From Pyrocephalus nanus (taxonomy: Eukaryota > Chordata > Aves > Passeriformes > Tyrannidae), in NCBI GenBank assembly GCA_038380795.1, contig CM076268.1, forward strand, positions 22,175,001 to 22,239,000: a stretch of DNA of 64,000 bases, in the 5' to 3' direction. Shown here one piece after another: positions 27,450 through 37,080 of the stretch; positions within the stretch are counted from its first letter, which is position 1; each line of letters opens with the position of its first letter. The position numbers and the translations under genes were made by a program. The notes beneath the pieces are model-generated. The model saw only the letters and a program-made list of their open reading frames with translations. It was not told where the DNA came from and made no database searches.

Positions 27450-29050
27450 ATAAAAAAATGTGGGTTTTGTGCTTGAGGCTGGGGTCATCTCTACAGCCGG
27501 ATCCACTGGAGGGTTTTGCCCCACGTGTTTTGTAGGTTTAAATCACTTTGTTAGATTTAATTGGTAATGGAAATGTGCATGCTTTTATTTGGGTTTGAAA
27601 CATACTTTTAATTTGGCTCTTCCTGCTTGTTGTGGTTTTGTTGACTTTGCAGAGCAGCCCCAGAGCTCATGAGCAGGTTTCCTTACACAGGGAACTAAAG
27701 CAAAGAAGTGCTCCAGCACTGCTCTGCTGCTGCTCAGGGATGTCCAGCCCACAGGGTTAGTCCAAAGCAAAACCCCCTGAGATGCCCTTGCTGTGAGGGT
27801 CAGGTCCTCAGTGCTAAATGTTCTGCCTTGTGCTCTGACTCGTATAGTCTGTCCCACAGAGTAGATGTAGACATTGCCGAAGAGCGTTATAAAAGGTGCT
27901 GATTTGCCTCCTGAAGGCAGAAATCAACCTTGTAGACAATGCTGGAAATGACAAGGAATGTTTTGCCTTGTTGCTGTGCTAGTTTTGAGTAGCCAGCTCA
28001 TATGGTGGGGAGTATTCATGCCTCTGCATTCCGAAGTTTGGTAGTAGGAATACAAACTGCCATCCCCAAGCTGGCTTTGTGCTGCAAATGCTTGTCCTCT
28101 GGGAACCAAAAGCCAGATGTGCTTCACATAGTTTCCAGGCTGCACTGATCCATCAGATGACAGTAGCTATTGAGTGCTCTTATGGTGGCCCAGAGACACA
28201 AAGATGAAAGCCTGATGCCTGTCAACACCTCCTTTGCCATTCCTGTGTGTCTTCAGTTTTCATTTGAGTTCACCTCACAAAAGGAAATGCCACAGAATAT
28301 GATGTTGCAATGTTAATAACCTTTTATTTTTTGAGCAAGAAAATCCCAAGTTTTGTTATTTTCAACTGTCTGACAAATTTGAGATATGTTGAACTTTGCA
28401 CCCACTCCCAATACCCATGCAGCTGGTTGGACCCTCAGCTGGGAACACAACTTCTTCTTCAGAAGCATTTTCTGCAGCATTCCTGGACGATTTTTGCTAT
28501 GGAAGATGAACAATATTTGAATGCCCTCTCAAAGAAATGAATTTTCATGGAAAAAAAAACTCTGATGAATAGCCAAAGGGAAAACACTCTCTATAGAGAA
28601 ACCTGGAATAATTTCTTAGAGCGCCTTGTGTTGTTTCACAGCTGCATTACCTTTAAAAAGCCTCTTACCCCAACTCAGGAGCTCCACCTATTGTAAAATC
28701 AAGAACTAACCAGTGCCAGATTCAAGTCTTAAAATACAAACCCTTTGAGATACAGGGAGCAAAGGGATGGAAGGGAGGGGGGGGCTGGTTCATAAGAAAA
28801 CTTCTAAGCATTACTGTAGCATAAATAATATGGCATCTTTCACCTCAAATAGCCTAACACTTCATAAAGTGATATGAGCTTCACTAGTTGCTAAAAACAC
28901 AGATATTTATGAAGTGGAACCTGATATCTTTCTTTTATTTTTCTTTTTTGTTCCTTTTTTAACCAGTAAAGAGCAATGTTTTAAGGTGGAGAGTAAAGGA
29001 TAGAGTATACAATCAATCGTAGGTATAAACCTAGGAGAGCTTTGCAAAAT
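27450..29050. other. Intergenic between CpG island and the DUSP13B-related gene
   Basis: No coding exon, RNA gene or repeat body recognised; only short chance frames. Confidence 0.5.
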
Positions 29051-29073
29051 GGAAAGATCAAGCAAAATCTACT

Positions 29074-29079
29074 TTTATT
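29074..29079 (-). terminator. Polyadenylation signal for the DUSP13B-related gene
   Basis: AATAAA on the minus strand (plus strand tttatt), about 120 bases past the stop codon. It would give a very short 3' UTR. Confidence 0.6.
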
Positions 29080-29198
29080 AATAACATGCGTTCTGGTGTC
29101 TCATAAACTTGTGTCCTTAGTATATAAATGCGGTTAATCTATAAGAGATACAGGCAACTTAAGTAAGATTTTCTCCTCTCTCTTTCAGCAATACTCTC

Positions 29199-29425
29199 TT
29201 ACAGCTCTTTGGTAGCAGATGCTCTGGATCTTTTCTTCTCTTCATTCAGTTTAATGTCCAAATCCCGGAGCTGGCTGAGGAACCCTGAATTTGGGCAGAT
29301 GTCTCTGTGAGCACCGACTGTCTTCAAAGCATCCACGAGTGTCATGTTTTCATGGATCATTAAAAAGGCAAGCACTAAAGTTGCTGAGCGGCTCACTCCC
29401 ATGGCACAGTGAACAAACACCTTAC
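29199..29425 (-). CDS. DUSP13B-related gene, exon 3 with catalytic loop
   Basis: Acceptor TTCTGCAG. The exon opens with KVFVHCAMGVSRS and closes with a basic, Lys/Arg-rich tail and TAA-type termination at 29201-29199; 74 residues are encoded. The tail EEKKRSR differs from the TGRG tail of DUSP13B. Confidence 0.94.
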
Positions 29426-32400
29426 CTGCAGAAAAAAAGAGGTGCGGCAAAGTGAGTGTGCCTTAGCATTTCTAAAGTGGAAAAGACAGAGGGAGGAGAA
29501 AAAATACCAGAAACAAGTTGGGAACACAATGGGGACAATTAGTGAATCTTTATGTTTTCAGAAAGATTATGCTATACCTGTCAGGCAAGGTGGTGTTTCA
29601 TACTGACCTCCTGGATCTTATTTAGGCCTCAGATTAAAATAGTTGACATTTTCTGTGGCAGGAGAAGCTTTCTGTGACTAAACTTGTTAGTATAGTTTTC
29701 TGTGGAAAAAAATAAGCTTTGGCAGAAAAATTTGGCCCAGGCCTGACTGTGATCACTGGCAAGTCCCATAAACTCTGTGGGATAGTCTGCCTGTAAAAAT
29801 GGAGTCGTAATTTACTGTATCTCAGCAGCCCAGTGTGAGCTATAACTGGGGATTTAATAAAGCACTCCAGTGAAAGCAGCAGATCCTGCAGCCAGTCAGA
29901 GTCAGAGCAAACTCTGGAACAAATGGAAATTATGATAACTAGGCCATAATCCAAACTCTGCTGACAAAAATTCAGCAGGCTGTGGGTCAGGCTCGTAGTT
30001 TTTGACTTAGTTCATTAACTTCTGCTGCTTCTCTAGCTTAATAGACAGGCTGAATAAAGCTCTAATTCTGCGAAGTACTTAAGCATGGGAAGCATTCGAG
30101 CCAGCACTGAAGTGCCACAGCTCCCAGCTGAGTGCATCGGGACCAGGAGCAGCACGTAGGGCAGGATTGTCCATCTGGAGCCTATGCCAGTGTGCAAGGG
30201 GTGGGAGGTGTGTATGGAAGCACACAGATCGTGCCAGTTCCTACAGGATGGGACCAGGGGGAGCATCTACAGTGCCATAACCTCTACACTCTGGTATTAG
30301 AGCTTGCCCATGGTATTACAGCTGCCCATGCTAGGCTGTGGGCAGCCAGTCTTCCCCAGCTCCTGGCAACCTGGCCATGGCCACCTTCCCTGCAGCACAT
30401 GGCATAGGCACCCTTCTCCATCCTCTCCTTCGTGGTTCTGTGTGTGCCACCTTGAACCTTATGCTGATTCTGAGCTCTCTTGGTGCCTGTTACTGCAAGG
30501 AGAAGTCATTTGGCTTGTGTTGAAACTTCCTCCCAAAGCTTATCTTTGCTTCCCTCTTACCTCCTGAAGAGTTTAAGGCCTGGCCTATGAAATTGGCAGC
30601 ATCATAGAAGAAGATACTTAAATCAAAGGAAGGATCATCAAATGCTTCTACTCCATAGTACTTTATTTGCAGATCTTCATAATATTTGGCTCCTGTGTTG
30701 ATGCTATATGGTCCATCTGCTGCATTAAGGATATGAGTAATGTTGAGGCTTTGAAGAGTAGTTTTGCTCCTGGCAGCCCACCTGTTGAAAGACATGAAGG
30801 GCACATTGGCAACACTCCCAACATTCTGCTAAAATAGCATGGTTTAAAGTTAGTGCCTGCTCCCACTAAGAAAGGATGCAGGAACTGCATCTTGCCTACA
30901 GAAGAGAAAATTTTGAGAAGCACATAGTACTTTGTACATGAAAAATGTGACATGGGGGTGTAGAGAGCAGCAGGAGCACAGACTTGCCAGTGGGATACTG
31001 TCAGTTAAGCAAATGCCTCCTAGCAGTTAATCCCTGGGAACATGGCTTACTCTATAAAGTGGTCAAGATTTTCCTTTAAATATTTGTTTAGCAAGTTTTA
31101 CAGCTAATCTCTCATTGATAGGGTGACTGGGTCTCAAGGGTAAGAACTCACACAGATGCAGCAACACCTTGTTCCTCGTTTTGGACATGAAGTGGATGCA
31201 TTGTACTCACCAGCTAGGTTTCCCCCCCTTCCCACAATAAAGTGGGACTAAAGACATGCTACAAAACTCTGAACCTGAACTGATATATTTATGAGGAGGA
31301 GGAGCTGGGAAGAACAAGCCGATGATCTATGTAATCTGCTGTATTCCAATTGGAAGGAAATAGCAATAAATATTATTGGTCTCAGGAATAAGGTATTTGC
31401 ATGAATATTTCTGTTTGATATTTTCAGTTTTGATATCTTTGAAAGAAACTTCTGATTTTAAATGTCAAAATCCCTACAGTATAATTCATTTGGAGCCTCT
31501 TCTTTCTATCTCTTGATCCTGCCACCCCTGTTTGAGCGTGAGGGCTACTGTGCTCTTGTCTGCTGCCTTAGAGCACAGTTTTCAGGACAGATAATACATC
31601 TCAGAATTGACACCAATTTGGCATAAGTTCTTTGAGGACTTTTGTCTAGAATACAAATAATTCTTAGCCTGCCAAATCCACAGTGGCTCACAGAATATAA
31701 AAAACCCAAGTCAGACACAGTAAGTCACCATTTTGGATGTCATGTTTTTCTTGACATCCAGACTCCTTATGTCATCAGCTTTGGAAGCCTGTATTGTAAA
31801 AACATTCCTGTAGACCCAAAAGCTGCTCCTCAGTGTACCACACCCGTTCCTCCGCCTCCCAGGGACTGATAACAGCTTAACAATAGGACCATATGTTCTT
31901 ACGCATCTCCCAGGTAGATATTTGGCCAGACTTGGTCCACATGATTATCAGACCCTCCTCTGAACCACAGAAGCCGCTGGAGGTCTGACAGTGCTGGTGT
32001 TTCATAGGAATCATTGCTAGTCAGAGATGAAGAGTCTTTGGTGTGAGGCATCTTGCTGCTCTTTTGCACGTACTCAGGCTGTATCAGAGGCAGCTTTTCT
32101 GAAATGAATTAAGAGGAAATTTTCATACAGATATAACATTCCCTAGAAACTAGTCCCGTTCATTATCCTCCAAATAGCATTACATTATTATACCTAGTGT
32201 GTGCAGCAGGGCCTGCAGGTGTTGCTAAAAACATCCAGAGAGCAGGAGTGACTCTGTGGTAGGACTCTGGAGGCATGTAAATCCTCCCATGAGAAAGCAG
32301 CATAAGACAATGTGATTTAATTTCTTGTCAAGTGCTGATGTTGGAGAAGAACCTCCAGCGCCACCTGAATGCAGCCCTGGTTGAATCTTGTAGGTGCAGG

Positions 32401-33038
32401 TGTTATTTCTGTTACTGATGAGCATATACAGAAAAGCTTCAGCTCTATTTGTTGAAGGGTTACCAAGTGTTTGTGCACACTTGATTCTGATTAATTAAAA
32501 CTGGAAGTTTTTGAAAGAATGGATCATTGGGCTGACTTATACTTAAAATGCTTCTAGGGCCAAGGTGCAAGTCTTAGGATGTGTGTGAGCGATATTTGTA
32601 TAATGCATGTGTATACACATATGAAATACATGTGCATACAATTTTCTTTTGTTTATAGGGATGTATTTAAACATACATATACACAAACATATATACATAT
32701 GAACGGATTTTTACGTGCATATATGAACATAGATATATGTGTCTGTATGTATAGAAATAGAAATTGAGAGAATTTGAACTAGTTTTTTCTCTCCCTCAGT
32801 TGAATACCCCTGAACACTAAGCTATACTGTTATTCTTGTGCCTGTCTGTCTCTGTCTCTCCTCTGGGAGCTGTTCCACTTTGTATAAATAATGTGATAGA
32901 TACTTGCCTCCAGAGAGAGGCCATTTCTCTTATCTGAGGGGTGAAGTACTTACCTGGCATGTGAGAAAAGAGAGCACCTAAATTTATGGAAATTATAGAG
33001 CTGAAATTCTGGCATTGTTGTCCTGTTGAGAATCCCAT
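29199..33038 (-). CDS. DUSP13B-related dual-specificity phosphatase, extra paralogue
   Basis: An intact atypical DSP. Exon 3 (29425-29199) has the loop HCAMGVSRS and CPNSGFLSQLRDLD; exon 2 (30781-30561) has THILNAADG and YYGVEAFDD with the general-acid Asp; exon 1 (32098-31903) has LQRLLWF and HVDQVWPNIYLGD. Splice phases match the two neighbours. The ATG at 32051 gives 198 residues (Asp98, Cys130, Arg136), but exon 1 stays open in frame back to its acceptor. A 5' exon ending at 32954 with a perfect CAG|GTAAGT donor joins it in the right phase, giving 242 residues from the ATG at 33038, or 216 from the ATG at 32960. Sequence is closest to DUSP13B in the catalytic exon but diverges elsewhere (NAADG for NAAAG, basic KKRSR tail). 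It is not DUSP29, whose known loop is HCVMGRSRS, nor DUSP13A. Function is inferred only at family level. Confidence 0.88.
30561..30781 (-). CDS. DUSP13B-related gene, exon 2
   Basis: A 221-base exon; acceptor TTTCAACAG, donor GGAG|GTAAGAGG (phase 1). It encodes THILNAADG, NTGAKYYED and YYGVEAFDDP with the general-acid Asp. Confidence 0.93.
31903..32098 (-). CDS. DUSP13B-related gene, exon 1 of the phosphatase core
   Basis: Acceptor CATTTCAG at 32099-32101, donor GATGC|GTAAGAAC (phase 2). The open frame runs across the whole exon with 15 codons upstream of the ATG at 32051. The exon encodes the family motif SDLQRLLW followed by HVDQVWPNIYLGD. Confidence 0.85.
32580..32760. repeat. AT/GT-rich imperfect microsatellite
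   Basis: Mixed ATAC, ATATGT and TGTG units with many interruptions, lying in the first intron of the DUSP13B-related gene if the 5' exon at 33 kb is real. Confidence 0.6.
32954..33038 (-). CDS. Candidate 5' exon of the DUSP13B-related gene
   Basis: The donor reads CCAG|GTAAGTAC, a perfect match to consensus. The frame open from the ATG at 33038 (28 codons, with TAG just upstream in frame) ends in phase 1, exactly what exon 1 requires at its acceptor. A second in-frame ATG lies at 32960. The start contexts are weak. It could instead be a 5' UTR exon, with translation beginning at 32051 in the next exon. No homology supports the encoded peptide. Confidence 0.4.
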
Positions 33039-33054
33039 CTAGGGCTTCCTTCCA

Positions 33055-33103
33055 GATCTGTGAGGAATCTGAGAGATCACACATCTGTGATGCCTCACAG
33101 ATC
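33055..33103. repeat. Nested inverted repeat upstream of the DUSP13B-related gene
   Basis: Perfect 11-base arms GATCTGTGAGG (33055-33065) and CCTCACAGATC (33093-33103). Inside them a second stem pairs ATCACA (33076-33081) with TGTGAT (33086-33091) around a 4-base loop. It lies 17 bases upstream of the candidate ATG at 33038 and so would be promoter or 5' UTR. Confidence 0.6.
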
Positions 33104-33429
33104 ACACCATGGAATTTGGGCATCCCTTTTGCAATGGTGTTTGCTGGTTTAGACTCAGGAAGCTCAGGCCAGCTGGTTCAGCTGAAAGTAGAGCTCGGTC
33201 AAGAGCAAGAGTACAAAGTCCCTTCTTTGAGACTTTAGGAGCATTTCTTCTGCCAGGATCTCATTATCCTGAATTGCTCTTCTCAACCCCAGAAAATATT
33301 AATGAGCTCTGTTTGGTTGCTTGTTGGTATTAGAGTCATAATCAATGTGAAAGGCACACTAGAACTCTTCCCAAAGTAGGGTAGATGGTGTTTATTCTCA
33401 TGGGGCATCAGCTTTGCCTAAATCTAGAG

Positions 33430-33585
33430 TCTGCATTTATTTTCTCAGCAATTCTAGAAAACAAGTGTAGATGGGACCTTCAGAAATCATCTAGTCTGTC
33501 CCCTGCCCCACAGCAGCAGCCAGATGGATGTTGCATCTAAAACAACAACTTTGTCCAACATCCAGGTACGTTAATTTCAACGATG
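33430..33585 (-). mobile_element. Old, degraded CR1 fragment
   Basis: GATGGGACCTTCAGAAATCATCTAGT followed by CCCCTGCCCCA and TTGTCCAACATCCAGGTA keeps the CR1 3' pattern with many changes. It is clearly older than the copy near 61 kb. Confidence 0.5.
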
Positions 33586-35808
33586 TGGGGTGTTTGGGGA
33601 ATAAGCAGAAGACAAGGGAGAATATCTTTTTGCTTCTGGAAAAAGAAGTAGAGATGATGTGAAGCACATTATTGAACACATCACATTTATTTCTGTGACC
33701 TCAGCCTCAATTTGCTTCCCTTGCCCCCTTCTCCCTCCTCCTCCCCACCAATGTTAAGCACAGTGATAGCTTTTTGTATGTTCCAATAAAAAAGAAGTCT
33801 CCCTAGGGTAACTGCTTAATAAGTAAAATATGAAAAGCACAGTAAAAATCATGGGAGAGAGAGGAAAAAAAGTGACTGGTTTTACTTTTAATGATGGAGG
33901 AAAAGAACTGCAGGGAAGTAGAGAGGAATATAGAGATAAAAGCCTACGAATTTTTCAGGGCAGATAATGTAACACCAAGAGCTTTGGTAAAGGAATATGT
34001 TGTGCAACCCTTGCACAGATTAACATGAAAAATAGCACAGAAACAGATATTGTGCATTGCCCTACAAGTTTTACTGCCTTGTGAAAGTCATGCACTGTGT
34101 TCAAGAGCTACTGCCGGCATCTTCATGATGACCTGTTTGTACTTTAACTGACACAGAACGTTAAGCTGAAGCAGTAAAAAGAAATCAAGAAAAAGATAAT
34201 ACAGCTTCTACATCAGGAGATTCATAAGACCACAGGCTAATTTTCAAGGAGTGTGGCTGACTCTGAGTTGCTGCTGATGCATAAGGGCTGAAGTTGTGGA
34301 GGTAAGCAGATGGATACCAAACTTTCAGTTCTCTTAGCCCCTGCTGCTTTAAACTTCTGTTGTAGCCTGTCATTTAGTTACAGTAATGGAGATGATGAGC
34401 AGAGAGAATTAGATTGTGAGGCCTCTTGTCCAAGATCTGACTTTGAAGAAATTCTCCAAGAATTGAGTTATTTTGGTGCCAGTGACACTTTGGAGGTGAC
34501 TCCAGCCTTTGCAGCCAGGGAGGTGCTTTGCAACAGAGCTCCCTTTCATACAGAAATCCACTTTTCAAAAAGCGCATCAACATCATTTTATTCGCATTTA
34601 ATGCCAAACAAGTGAGCTTCTCGTGTCAACACGAACGTAGCTCCTCCCAAGAACGCTGCTCCCTCCTGCGTTGCACTGGCCTTGAAATTGAATTTCTCTA
34701 CAGGGCCTTCAGGGTAAGCTTGGAAATAGCTATAGCAGATGATTGGACTAATGAGGAAAGCAATATGAATTTTTTAATTGAAGGCCAGGGACTTTGCTGA
34801 GGGTTTACCCCCCACCTCCCTTTAAGATACTGCAGAGCTAGCAAAAGTGCTGCCACTGATTACATTTCTCTAAGCTTCTCCCTTTGGGTGGTTCCCACAA
34901 GCTGCTCTAGTTGGAAACAGCCACTAACTGCAGGAGGGCAGAAGTCCCTGTACCTGGGGAGAAAAAAAATCTATCTTACAAGGTCACTAATGTTTTATCC
35001 AGAGATCTAGACCATGCAAGTTAGATAGGATTACTTTTCTTTTAAATTGTAGCCTGGAAGTACTTAAAAACTATCTCATTAGATTCTTTCTTCCTTTCTC
35101 TCTTTTTTTTTTTCCTGGTTAAAAATAAACAGAAACAAAAGAAGTCCTTCTACCTATGGGTGACTTTTGAGGCTGGATAGAGGTTTTTAAGGTCAATCCA
35201 GAGAATAGAAGGCAGCACAAGCATTAAAATTGTCTTATCATTACACAAACAGTTCCTGAAGACCTGGAGCACTGGGGTGCACCCCACGTGGCCAGGGCCT
35301 GCTTGGTTCCATGTCTGAGCTGTGCAGTCTGGATTTCCCCAGAGGTCCAAGAGCTGCCCTTGAGGCCCAGGCTGGAGGTGGTCATGGGGTGGCATTGCCT
35401 GGCCGCAGGCAGACGCAGGAAGGGCTGTGGGTGACTCCATGCTGTTTGAATGCAGCTGGGTGCAGCTCCTGAAGGACCCAGTCATGTCAGGACCTTCTTT
35501 ACAACCACCTGGTTGAGCTTAGGATCTCCCCAGTATTGTTTAGCCACTTAAGTACTAAGTCTGCTAAGCTTTTTGGTTGTGAGGGGGTTTTTTGTGTGTG
35601 TTTTGGTTTTGTTGTTTGTTGATTTGTGGTTTTTTTTTTCCTTTCTTTGTCTATGTTGGAAACAATTGCCATTTTCTATTGAAGATTTTTCTGGCAAAGG
35701 AAAGAAAAAAAATCCCACACAAACCCCCACTGACTTGAATTGGGTAAAGCATTTAACAGATTTGTGTTGCATTTGCAGATTCCAGTGAAAGAAAACTCAG
35801 CAAAGTTC

Positions 35809-35826
35809 GGGGGGGGGGGGGGGGGG
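35809..35826. repeat. 18-base G homopolymer
   Basis: An uninterrupted G run flanked by TTC and AACC. It can form quadruplex structure and its length is prone to assembly error. Confidence 0.9.
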
Positions 35827-36306
35827 AACCAATAGAGTAGATTTGAAATAGTTAATTTTTTTTATTTTCAAAAAAATTACCATTTTCATTTTTCTATTCA
35901 GAATTACTTTGTTTTGGAATTTGTTATGCTGCATTGCGTAAAACCTTTTAAAAAATCAAAACAAGATGAAGTGGCTTGTTCCTGGTTGAGAAAAGCATGT
36001 TTTCCTTAACTAAAAACGAACACAGACTGAGTAGCCATCTATTTGCCTAGCCCTAATTTTCACTTCTGTTACAGGGGAAAATCTCCTGCCATTTTGCCAT
36101 GGTTGTTACCTTGTCTCTTTGAGAGTGAAGTGAGCTGTAGAGAGATGAATCGAATGTCTGGAGTCCCAGGAGCAGTCTGGCAGGGCATTAGTTGGACCAC
36201 AAGCATCCCTCTTTCCCTTTCGCTAGCACCTTCCTAACTGGCACAGCTCTGCCTGGGGTTATGTTCATAGCCCAGATGGGGACAGGTGTCTTTCAATAAC
36301 AAGGCC

Positions 36307-36492
36307 TTACATGAGATTATTGAGAGCCTCAGGCACAGCAGGGCCTGTGGTTGCTACAATAGCATAAACACTGCCTAACAATAGCATGATACAGAAAGCT
36401 CCTGCAACCAAATAGTCTAAATTCCTTAAATCAAAAACCTGACAAACTAAATGGTTCAAAATTCCAAAGCATGAGGTCAGCATATAATTCAT
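36307..36492 (-). other. Small open frame with one predicted membrane segment
   Basis: 61 codons from an ATG. The middle carries DYLVAGAFCIMLLLGSVYAI, a hydrophobic stretch long enough to span a membrane. A possible acceptor (TTTGTCAG) lies inside, and a GTAAGG donor overlaps the stop. I do not recognise the protein. It could be a micropeptide, an orphan exon or chance. Confidence 0.2.
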
Positions 36493-36619
36493 GTGAAAGG
36501 ATAAAAAAAGGCAGCCTCCTGATGCATTTGAAGTTGCTGTCTACTCTGTTTTTTCTTCTCTCTTCTCTCAGCAAGCATCTCTGCACTCATCTTTTACACT
36601 CCTTGCTCTTTTCTCTCAG

Positions 36620-36703
36620 GTAGTGCTTAAACACTATGGCTCTTTGTCCTCCTGATGGAAAAATCCAGATGGAAAGAAGTGTGGTTCACAAGGAAATGAT
36701 CAT
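36620..36703 (+). other. Exon-like segment, candidate start of a small plus-strand gene
   Basis: A strong acceptor (CTTTTCTCTCAG, ending 36619) and a strong donor (AT|GTAAGTGG, 36704) bound a segment with an ATG at 36636 and 22 open codons. The peptide begins MALCPPDGKIQMERS and was not recognised. It ends in phase 2, which the exon-like segment near 41545 could accept. There is no homology evidence, and splice-like signals do occur by chance. Confidence 0.2.
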
Positions 36704-36762
36704 GTAAGTGGAATTAATCTTTCAGATACTGTAATGTGAAATATGATCTTCCTTTTTGTTAA

Positions 36763-37080
36763 GAAGACCCAGTCTGTGTCTCTACACTTTGGTCAGAATC
36801 TGATGCTAAGAGAACCCAGGAGTCTCTTGAGGTAGAGCTGAAAGCTTCTTTGCAGAAACAGGCACATTTAAAAGCAATAGCAAAGTTAAAACAGCCAGAT
36901 GGGAACCTAGCAGGCAACCGAGAGGGGAACTCTCTGTTTTCCTTGCAAGCCTACAGGGGCTTGTTTGCAGGAATTAGAATCTCTCACCAGCAGTTCACTG
37001 CAGCTCTAATACCAAGTGGTATTGAAAATGAGAAGCAGGTTATGGCTGATGGTTTAAATGAGGCACCTATGGGAATTTAG
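36763..37080 (+). other. Unrecognised 105-codon open frame
   Basis: Open from just after a TAA to TAG at 37080 without a good early ATG, so it would have to be an exon. The composition is protein-like (KQAHLKAIAKLKQPDGN). Nothing identifies a family, and frames of this length occur by chance in the window. Confidence 0.15.

Noticed and set aside
29199..32051. Calling the middle gene DUSP29 (DUPD1)
   Set aside because: DUSP29 has HCVMGRSRS and LPNRGFL in its catalytic exon. This gene has HCAMGVSRS and CPNSGFL, as in DUSP13B.
34310..34615. 101-codon plus-strand frame with an acidic stretch
   Set aside because: Overlapped by an open frame on the other strand, no splice or promoter support and no family resemblance.
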